Shown here piece after piece: positions 55,300 to 64,000 of a stretch of DNA of 64,000 bases. The notes beneath the pieces were generated by a model. It was not told the DNA's origin. It searched no databases and saw only the letters and a program-made list of their open reading frames with translations. The stretch spans positions 318,149,294-318,213,293 of the forward strand of contig NC_053037.3 of assembly GCF_002575655.3 (NCBI RefSeq). The letters run 5' to 3'. Position 1 is the stretch's first letter. Each line of letters begins with the position of its first letter. The translations under genes were made by a program, and so were the position numbers. This DNA comes from Aegilops tauschii subsp. strangulata. Lineage: Eukaryota > Streptophyta > Magnoliopsida > Poales > Poaceae.

Positions 55300-56561
55300 T
55301 AGGTCTATGCGTAGATTCTATGCACGAGTAGAACACAAGTAATTGTGGGCGATGATTTGGTCAATTTGCTTGTCGTTACTAGTCCTATCTTGATTCGGCG
55401 GCATTGTGGGATGAAGCGGCCCGGACCGACTTTACACGTACGCTTACGTGAGACTGGTTCCACCGCCTGACATGCACTTGTTGCATAAGGTGGCTAGCAG
55501 GTGTCTGTCTCTCCCACTTTAGTCGGATCGGATTCGATGAAGAGGGTCCTTATGAAGGGTAAATAGAAATTGGCATATCACCGTTGTGGCTTTTGCGTAG
55601 GTAAGAAACGTTCTTGCTAGAAACCCATAGCAGCCACGTAAAACATGCAACAACAATTAGAGGACGTCTAACTTGTTTTTGTAGGGTATGCTATGTGATG
55701 TGATATGGCCAAAAGGATGTGATGAATTATATATGTGATGTATGAGATTGATCATGTTCTTGTAATAGGAATTACGACTTGCATGTCGATGAGTATGACA
55801 ACCGGCAGGAGCCATAGGAGTTGTCTTAATTTATTGTATGACCTGAGAGTCAATATAAACGCCTTGTAATTACTTTACTTTATTGCTAACCGTTAGCCAT
55901 AGTAGTAGAAGTAATAGTTGGCGAGACAACTTCATGAAGACACGATGATGGAGATCATGGTGTCATGCTGGTGACGATGGTGCTCATGCCGCGCCTCAAA
56001 GATGGAGATCAAAGGCGCAAGATGATATTGGCCATATCATGTCACTTTATGATTTGCATGTGATGTTTATCATGTTTACATCTTATTTTCTTAGAACGAC
56101 GGTAGCATAAATAAGATGATCCCTCACTAAAATTTCAAGAAATGTTTTCCCGTAAGTGTGCACCGTTGCGAAGGTTCGTTGTTTCGAAGCACCACGTGAT
56201 GATCGGGTGTGATAGATTCTAATGTTCGCATACAACGGGTGTAAGCCAGATTTACACATGCGAAACACTTAGGTAGACTTGACGAGCCTAGCATGTAAAG
56301 ACATGGCCTCGGAACACGAGAGATCAAAAGGTCGAACATGAGTCGTATAGTAGATGCGATCAACATGGAGATGTTCACCATTGATGACTAGTCCGTCTAA
56401 CGTGATGATCGGACACGGCCTAGTCGATTTGGATCACTTATCACTTAGATGACCAAAGGGATGTCTATCTGAGTGGGAGTTCATTAAATAATTTGATTAT
56501 ATGAACTTAATTATCATGAACTTAGTCTAAAATTGTCTTTACAATCTATCTTGTAGACCCA
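55300..56561 (+). other. Copia 5' leader, non-coding
   Basis: Long untranslated leader between PBS and gag, as in BARE-type elements, with several conserved phrases I recognise (for example gtggctagcaggtgtctgtc). The minus-strand ORFs at 56083-56381 are not genes. Confidence 0.8.
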
Positions 56562-56904
56562 ATGGCACACGCTAATGTTGCCCTCAACTTCAACGCGTTC
56601 CTAGAGAAAACCAAGCTGAAAGACGATGGAAGCAACTATACGGACTGGGTTCGTAACCTGAGGAACTTGAGGATCATCCTCATAGCTTCCAATAAAGCAC
56701 ATGTCCTTGAAGCACCGCTAGGTGACGCACCCATTTTCCCAGCAATTCATGACGTTATGAATGCCTGGCAGTCGCGTAGTGATGATTACTCCCTGGTTCA
56801 GTGTGGCATACTTTACAGCTTAGAACCGGGGCTCCAAAAGCGTTTTGAGCAACACGTAGCATATGAGATGTTCCAAGAGTTGAGAATGGTTTTCCAAGCT
56901 CACG
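56562..56904 (+). pseudogene. Copia gag, N-terminal part
   Basis: ATG at 56562 (caATGGCAC), opening MAHANVALNFNAFLEKTKL, then NYTDWVRNLR, the conserved UBN2/gag-type start of copia elements. About 114 codons are open until the solo LTR inserted at 56905; the ORF ends artificially in the insert. A small in-frame duplication (NLRNLR, 56661-56680) is visible. The frame should continue at 61174. This protein would form the nucleocapsid shell of the element; this copy is dead. Confidence 0.88.
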
Positions 56905-59900
56905 TGTAACGCCCATGATGCGGCTATATCTCCCACGTGTCAAGGCACGACTTAGAGGCATAACCGCATTGTGGTTTTGTCGCAAGAAGGGTCATCTTCA
57001 CACAATCCCATGTAATGAACAAGAATGGGATAACGAGAGTTGGCTTACAATCGCCACTTCACACAATACATAAATATAATTGATACATCATCCAAAATAC
57101 ACACATAGACCGACTACGGTCAAGATCCAAATGAAAATAAGATAACCCCAAATGCTAGATCCCCGATCGTCCCAACTGGGCTCCACTACTGATCATCAGG
57201 AAAAGACACATAGTAACGACCACGTTCCTCATCGAACTCCCACTTGAGGTCGATCCCATCATCTGTACTGGCATCGTCGGCACCTGCAACTATTTTGGTA
57301 GAATCTGTGAGTCATGAGGACTCAGCAATCTCACACACGCGAGATCAAGACTATTTAAGCTGATAGGAAAAGATGGTGTAATGAGGTGGAGCTGCAGCAG
57401 GCACTAAGCATATATGGTGGCTAACATACGCAAATGAGGGCGAGAAGAGAAGCAACGGAACGGTCGTCAACTAGTAATGACCAAGAAGTGATCCTGAACT
57501 CCTACTTACGTCATTCATAACTCAATCCGTGTTCACTTCCCGGACTCCGCCGAGAAGAGACCCTCACGGCTACACACACAGTTGATGTATTTTAATTAAG
57601 TCGAGTGACAAGTTCTCTACAACCGGACATTAACAAATTCCCATCTGCCTCATAACCGAGGGCACGGCTTTCGAAAGATAATACCCTGCAGGGGTGTCCC
57701 AACTTAGCCCATCATAAGCTCTCACGGTCAACGAAGGATAAACCTTCTCCCGGAAAGACCCGATCAGTCTCGGAATCCCGGTTTACAAGACATTTCGACA
57801 ATGGTAAAACAAGACCAGCAAAGCCGCCCAATGTGCTGACAAATCCCGATAGGAGCTGCACATATCTCGTTCTCAGGGCACACCGGATAAGTCAAGCTAC
57901 GAGTAAAACTAGACCTCGAGTTTCCCCGTGGTGGCCCCGCAGGCTGCTCGGTTCGGACCAACACTCGAAGGAGCACTGGCCCGGGGGGGTTAAAATAAAG
58001 ATGACCCTCGGGCTCGCGTAAACCCGGGGGAAAAGGCTTAGGTGGCAAATGGTAAAAGCAAGGTTGGGCCTTGCTGGAGGAGTTTTATTCAAGGCGAACT
58101 GTCAAGGGGGTCCCATAAATCACCCAACCGTGTAAGGAACGCAAACTCAAGGAACATAATACCGGTATGACGGAAACTAGGGCGGCAAGAGTGGAACAAA
58201 ACATCAGGCATAAGGCCGAGCCTTCCACCCTTTACCAAAATATATATAGATGCATTAATTAAATAAGAGATATTGTGATATCCCAACATATCCATGTTCC
58301 AACATTGAACCAACTTCAACTTCACCTGCAACTAACAACGCTATAAGAAGGGCTGAGTAAAAGCGGTAACTTAGCCAAACAACGGTTTGCTAGGAAAGGA
58401 TGGTTAGAGGCTGTCATGGCAATATGGGAGTCATGATATAGCAAGTGGTAGGTAGCGCAGCATGGCAATAGAACGATCAACTAGCAAAGCAAAGATAGAA
58501 GTGATTTCGAGGGTATGGTCATCTTGCCTGCAAGGTTCTCAGAGTTGTCGAAAGCTTGATCCTCGTAAGCGTACTCAACAGGTTCCTCGTTCACGAACTC
58601 GTCTCCCGGCTCTACCCAAGACAAGAACACAAGCAATGCAACCACAATCAATCACGGGAAATGCACAAGCAACATGACGCAATACATGAATGATATGCAA
58701 GATATGATATACGATGCATATGCGTGCTCCAGAAGAAAAATGATGAACAAGGCAGTAACTTGGCAGACCAAGCATGCCACTGGAAAGATGAGATGATTTC
58801 GGTCGAAATCGATATAAAGATCACCGGAAACGGATGCACGGTTTGCAAATGGCAAGCAAAACAAGAATGACACGAATCTGCGATTAACAGCATGATAGCA
58901 CTTAGAATGCAACAAGTAACAATGCTAAAGCACTCCAACATAGCAACAAAGCATATGGAAGTAATCTACAGGAGATGCTTGACAAAAGATGAACACTGAG
59001 CTACGGCTAGATCACAACATAACGGGCTCAAACAAGCATGGCAAAAGAGCAAAAGATAACAGGTTCACAGACTTGGTGAAATTACTGGACATGACTGAAA
59101 CAGCATCAGGTAGCAATGTTCAGAGCATGAAATCAACATGCTACAGGAACTTAACATGGCAAAACAAGGCATGAAAGTATTATACTAAATGCATATGACA
59201 AAAGTCCCTTACTGACCATAAGCCAAAAAGGACCATAAGATATGATGGCAAGCATGTAAACATAGCAAGTTTCGTTAACAGGTTCCAGACTTAGCAGAAA
59301 ACAGAGCATGGGAGAAACAATAATATGAAGGCATCTTGGTGAGCTTGATGCACTCACCACAAAGCAATGCATGACAAAACAAGCATACCTACATGGCATG
59401 TTTATAAAGCTATCCATGACAAGAGCAAGTTCATAGCATGTATGAAACAACTACAACAAGCTTGGCAAAATTGAATATCACGTAAACAATCTGCCAGAAA
59501 CATTTTATAGCAAAAGTATAGCAATATTGAGTCATTCTATGTCACTCCATAATTTCAAACAAGGGCATGAATGGATCAATGACAACAATATCTACAAAAC
59601 ATCCTTACTGAACATCTCCAAAATAAGCATGGATCTCTCTGTAGTCACATGGATACATAGCAACAAAATAACAGCAGTCACAGACTTAGAAAAACTACTA
59701 AGTCCCTGAAACCAGAAATATTACAGAGCCTAGTTTGCATGCTTGTGCTAGTCACCACAGAGATCAAAAAACTACATGGCATATACCCCTGGAAAGATGG
59801 CATGGCATACAACAAAACGCATGTAGAGCTCATGCCCATAAGATGCACAGAATAAAAGCAACAAAAATAACAAATCACCAAGTTCTGATAAGTAACAGCA

Positions 59901-61173
59901 GATAACAGCAACTAGCACTCTTGCACCAAAGATTTGGGCAACAAGATGGACTCAAATGAACATGGTGCAATGGAACAAAATGTAGAGCATCATGAGACGA
60001 ACATTTCGATAAATTACACGTGCGAAACGGAGCTATATGCAGAGAGTTATGATGCAATGAACAGAGGTACATAATGCAAATAATCTAGGACTTAGAGAAA
60101 TCCGGGGGCAACCTTTAGATCTAGGGCTCGGTGGCGCGGACTTCGAGGCGGGGCTGGGCTCGCCAGAGACGAGCAGCGCGGCGGCCGGAGTGGGCGGGGG
60201 AGGCGCCGGCGGGACGGGGCCGGCCGGATCTGGCCCCGGCGGAGGGGTGGCGGGGTCGGCGACCGGGGGCGGCGACCGGGGCGCGCGGCGGCGGCGGAGG
60301 CGGAGGAGATCCGGCGGCGGGGAGCCAGCGGGCGGCGCCGGAATGAGGCGCGGGGCGGCGCACGTTCGGGCCGAGCCGCGGGCGGCTGGCGGCGGCGAAC
60401 GGGCCCCGCGGGCCCGCGCTGGGCTCGGCGGCCGCGGGCGCGAAGGGGGAAGGCGGCTGGGCGACGTGGCGGCGGTTGGTTGGCTGAGGCGGCGGGGAAG
60501 GCGACGTGGCAGCGCCCTATTGGCCGAGGTGAGGTGGCGGGTGGACGTGTCCGGCGGCGGCGGGTTTGTCCGGGCGCGAGGTGGAAGAAGGGTAGGGTTT
60601 GATCTGCGAAATGTTTCGGGAGGGGAGGTGTATATATAGGTAGAGGGAGCTAGGAGAGTCCAAACGGAGAACGGTTTTCGCCCACACGATCGTGATCGAA
60701 CGACCTAGAGCATGGAGGTGTGTTTGCTGGGTTTTGGGCTGTTTAGAGAGGGGTTTTTGCTGCAACACACAAACGGACTTTGCGGTTGCCCGGTTAACCG
60801 TTGGAGTACCAAACGACCTCCAAATGGAACGAAACTTGACCGGTGGACTCCCGGTGGTATACCAAGGCCACTTTACAAGCCTCGGTCCATTCCGAGAACG
60901 TTCAACACCCACTCACGAAGAGAAACAAGAAGGGTGCACCGGAGGAGGTGGGAGTGCCGGATTGCAAAACGGACAACGGGAAAAATGCTCGGATGCATGA
61001 GACGAACACGTATGCAAATGCAATGCACATGATGACATGATATGAGATGCATGACATGAACAAAATGCAAAACGAAAGACAAAACCCGACCACGAAGGGA
61101 ATATCATAACACATGGCCGAAAATGGCAAGAGTTGGAGTTACAAATATGGAAAGTTACATCCGGGGTGTTACA
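56905..61173 (-). mobile_element. Solo LTR, 4.27 kb, of an unassigned gypsy-type element
   Basis: Ends TGTAAC...GTTACA with 5-bp target copies tcacg (56900-56904) and tcatg (61174-61178), one transition apart. There is no internal LTR repeat, PBS or coding region, so it is a solo LTR left by recombination. Minus orientation is inferred from a TATA box CCTATATATACACC (60628-60641) that reads leftward into a GC-rich leader (60120-60620). AT-rich remainder. ORFs 60131-60639 are composition-driven. Confidence 0.83.
60629..60639 (-). promoter_or_regulatory. TATA box of the solo LTR
   Basis: CTATATATACA on the minus strand followed by a GC-rich transcribed leader. If active it would transcribe leftward, away from copia pol. 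Confidence 0.55.
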
Positions 61174-62631
61174 TCATGCCCGGGTCAAGAGATATGAAGT
61201 CTCCGACAAGTTCTTCAGTTGTAAGATGGAGGAAAACAGTTCTGTCAGCGAGCATATACTCAAATGTCTGGGTTGCACAACCGCTTGTAACAGCTGGGAG
61301 TTAATCTTCCAGATGACTCAGTCATTGACAGAATCCTCCAGTCGCTTCCACCTAGCTACAAGAGCTTTGTGATGAACTTCAATATGCAAGGGATGGGGAA
61401 GACCATTCCTGAGTTATATTCGATGCTGAAATCAGCGGAGGTGGAGATCAAAAAGGAACATCAAGTGTTGATGGTGAATAAGACCACTAGTTTCAAGAAA
61501 GGCAGGGGTAAGAAGAACTTCAAGAAGGACGGCAAGGGAGTTGCCGTGCCCGGTAAGTCAGTTGCCAGGAAGAAGCCAAAGAATGGACCCAAGCCTGAGA
61601 CTGAGTGCTTTTATTGCAAGGGAAATGGTCACTGGAAGTGGAACTGCCCCAAGTACTTAGAGGATAAGAAGGCCGGCAACATCAAAGGTATATATGATAT
61701 ACATGTTATTGATGTGTACCTTACCAGCGCTCATACTAGCTCCTGGGTATTTGATACCGGTGCGGTTTCTCACATTTGTAACTCAAAACAGGAGTTGCGA
61801 AACAAGTGGAGACTGGCGAAGGACGAGGTGACGATGCGCGTCGGGAATGGTTCCAAGGTCGATGTGATCGCCATCGGCACGCTGCATCTACATCTACCTT
61901 TGGGATTAGTTTTAAACCTCGATAATTGTTATTTAGTACCAGCTTTGAGCATGAACATTGTGTCTGGATCTCGTTTGATGCGAGATGGCTACTCATTTAA
62001 ATCTGAGAATAATGGTTGTTCTATTTATATGAGAGATATGTTTTATGGTCATGCCTCGCTGGTCAATGATTTATTTTTATTGAATCTCAAACGTGATGTT
62101 ACACATATTCATAGTGTGAATGCCAAAAGATGTAAGGTTGATAATGATAGTCCCACATACTTGTGGCACTGCCGCCTTGGTCATATTGGTGTCAAACGCA
62201 TGAAGAAACTCCATGCAGATGGACCTTTGGAGTCTCTTGATTATGAATCATTTGACACGTGCGAACCATGCCTCCTGGGCAAGATGACCAAGACTCCGTT
62301 CTCCGGAATAATGGAGCGAGCAACCAACTTGTTGGAAATAATACATGCTGATGTATGCGGAACAATGAGCGTTGAGGCTCACGGTGGCTATCGTTACGTT
62401 CTCACCCTCACTAATGACTTAAGTAGATATGGGTATGTCTACTTAATGAAACACAAGTCTGAGACCTTTGAAAAGTTCAAGGAATTTCAGAGCGAGGTAG
62501 AGAATCAACGTGACAGGAAAATAAAGTTCTTACGATCTGATCGTGGAGGAGAATATTTGAGTCACGAGTTTGGCACGCACTTAAGGAAATGTGGAATTGT
62601 TTCACAAGCCTCCTGGAACACCTCAGCGTAA
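61174..62631 (+). pseudogene. Copia gag C-terminus, protease and integrase N-part
   Basis: Resumes gag after the solo LTR. A frameshift near 61262 separates the first piece (RYEVSDKFFSCKMEENSS) from the long ORF 61369-62631. That ORF contains a zinc knuckle CFYCKGNGHWKWNC (about 61609-61650), a protease active site WVFDTGAVSH, where D-T-G is intact, the HHCC zinc-binding region of integrase (WHCRLGHIG ... CEPCLLGK), and the integrase core with HADVCGTMS and FLRSDRGGEYLS. The ORF then loses frame at about 62610 through a small deletion and stops at 62631. Role: capsid, polyprotein cleavage and chromosomal insertion. Confidence 0.9.
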
Positions 62632-62908
62632 TGGTGTGTCCGAACGTCGTAATCGCACTCTATTGGATATGGTGCGATCTATGATGTCTCTTACCGATCT
62701 ACCGCTATCATTTTGGGGTTATGCTTTAGACACTGCCGCATTCACTTTAAATAGGGCACCGTCTAAATCCGTTGAGACGACACCGTATGAATTATGGTTT
62801 GGGAAGAAACCTAAGCTGTCATTTATGAAAGTTTGGGGATGTGATGCTTATGTCAAGAACTTCAACCTGAAAAGCTCGAACCCAAATCAGAAAAGTGCGT
62901 CTTCATAG
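62591..62908 (+). pseudogene. Copia integrase C-part
   Basis: Continues integrase in another frame: PPGTPQRNGVSERRNRTLLD carries the glutamate (SER) of the D-D-E triad and is followed by the AAFTLNRAPSKSV and YELWFGKKP blocks typical of copia. Frame is lost again near 62855-62865 and it ends at 62908. Together with the preceding piece all three catalytic residues are present but in two frames. Confidence 0.88.
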
Positions 62909-63329
62909 GATACCCTAAGGAAACTATTTGGTATACCTTCTACCTCAGATCCGAAGGCAAGATCTTTGTTGCCAAGAATAGATCCTTTCTAGAGAAAGAG
63001 TTTCTCTCGAAAGAAGTAAGTGGGAGGAAATTAGAACTTGATGAGGTACCCCCTCTTGAACCTGAGAGTAGCGCAGCTCAGGAAGATGCTCCTGTGGTGC
63101 CTACACCGACTAGAGAGGAAGTTAATGATGATGATCAGAAACTTCGGGTCAAGTTGCTACTGGACTTCGTAGGTCCACGAGGACACGTTCCGCACCAGAG
63201 TGGTATGGCAACCTTGTCCTGGAAATCGTGTTGTTAGACAAGGTGAACCGTCGAACTATGAAGAAGCGATGGCGGGCCCGGATTCCAACAAATGGCTTGA
63301 AGCCATGAAATCCGAGATAGGATCCATGT
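62909..63329 (+). pseudogene. Copia linker between integrase and reverse transcriptase, degraded
   Basis: Recognisable as BARE-type pol at the nucleotide level, but no frame stays open; several small indels are needed to keep one frame. The minus-strand ORFs at 63149-63476 are shadows. Confidence 0.75.
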
Positions 63330-64000
63330 ATGAGAACAAAGTGGAATTTGGTGGACTTGCCCAATAATCGGCAAGCCATAGAGAATAAGTGGATCTTTAA
63401 GAAGAAGACTAACGCAGATGGTAATGTGACCGTCTATAAGGCTCAGCTTGTCGCTAAGGGTTATCGACAAGTTCAAGGAGTTGACTACGATGAGACCTTC
63501 TCACCCGTAGCGAAGCTGAAGTCCGTCTGAATCATGTTAGCAATTGCCGCATTCTATGATTATGAGATCTGGCAAATGGACGTCAAAACGGCATTCCTTA
63601 ACAGTTTTCTTAAGGAAGAATTGTATATGATGCAGCCAGAAGGTTTTGTCGATTCTAAGAATGCTGACAAGGTATGCAAGCTCCAGCACTCCATCTATTG
63701 GATGGTGCAAGCATCTCGGAGTTGGAACATTCGCTTTGATGAAATGATCAAAGCGTTGGGTTTATACAGACTTATGGAGAGCCTGTATTTACAAGAAAGT
63801 GAGTGGGAGCTCTGTAGCATTTCTCATATTATATGTGGATGACATACTGTTGATGGGAAATGATATAGAACTTTTGGAAAGCATAAAGGCCTACTTGAAT
63901 AAGTGTTTTTCAATGAAGGACCTTGGAGAAGCTGCTTACATATTAGGCATCAAGATCTATAGAGATAGATCGAGACGCCTCATTGGTCTTTCACAAAGCA
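63330..64000 (+). pseudogene. Copia reverse transcriptase, broken, runs off the window
   Basis: 63330-63530 reads NKWIFKKKTNADGNVTVYKA, then YRQVQGVDYDETFSPVAK, the conserved RVT_2 start; it ends in a TGA at 63528 where the family has an arginine codon. After it, 63534-63842 reads WQMDVKTAFLNSFLKEELYM (catalytic D in MDVKTAF) but drifts out of frame near 63760. The catalytic YVDD (63830-63841) lies in yet another frame. The RNase H part and 3' LTR are beyond the window. Confidence 0.9.

Noticed and set aside
60131..60639. GC-rich ORFs with long G/A/R runs
   Set aside because: They lie in the leader part of the solo LTR and are open because of composition; no domain.

Overview
The window is repeat DNA from a large grass genome, most likely wheat or a close Triticeae relative. 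I base this on recognising, from memory, a BARE/WIS/Angela-type copia element, a Sabrina/Fatima-like Athila gypsy element, a CACTA transposon with the wheat-type terminus and Stowaway/Harbinger MITEs. I see no intact host gene, rRNA, tRNA or CRISPR array.

Almost everything fits one nested stack of transposons, with insertion points read from target-site duplications (TSDs). Level 0 is a BARE/WIS/Angela copia element on the + strand: LTR pieces 1-824 and 54830-55285, gag 56562-56904, then gag-pol 61174-64000, running off both window ends. Level 1a is an Athila-like gypsy element on the - strand (825-54829), inserted just upstream of the copia TATA box (TSD ctggc/ccggc). Level 1b is a 4.27-kb solo LTR (56905-61173) inside the copia gag (TSD tcacg/tcatg). 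Level 2a is a non-autonomous LTR element on the - strand (3129-37822, TSD tccgt) in the interior of level 1a. Level 2b is a gypsy element with 3.5-4.2 kb LTRs on the - strand (42880-54179, TSD tccat) inside the right LTR of level 1a. Level 3 is a 27.5-kb CACTA-type DNA transposon (4731-32203, TSD gag) that broke a protein-coding reading frame of level 2a. Level 4 is a set of MITEs inside the CACTA element.

Two parts deserve attention. First, the level 2a element carries a gene antisense to its own LTR transcript, with its own TATA-like box, a strong ATG context and short introns. It resembles the plant 'putative gypsy type transposon' protein family and ends in a long coiled coil. The CACTA insertion splits it after 31 nt of coding sequence, and it also has two in-frame stops and one frameshift. 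Second, the CACTA element shows no recognisable transposase but contains several gene-like pieces: a minus-strand set of four phase-0 exons (6101-7799), a two-exon minus-strand gene with a short peptide repeat (19514-20164), a 128-aa charged ORF (15603-15989), promoter-plus-first-exon pieces, and a plus-strand series of similar exon-like modules (22316-26131). These are flanked by 44-bp arrays at the left end and 29-bp and 71-bp arrays at the right end.

No complete pol gene is present in any element. The BARE-type pol is frameshifted and has stops, the level 2b pol is heavily decayed although its LTRs are nearly identical, and levels 2a and 1a show no reverse transcriptase at all. Family names come from memory and were not checked against a database.
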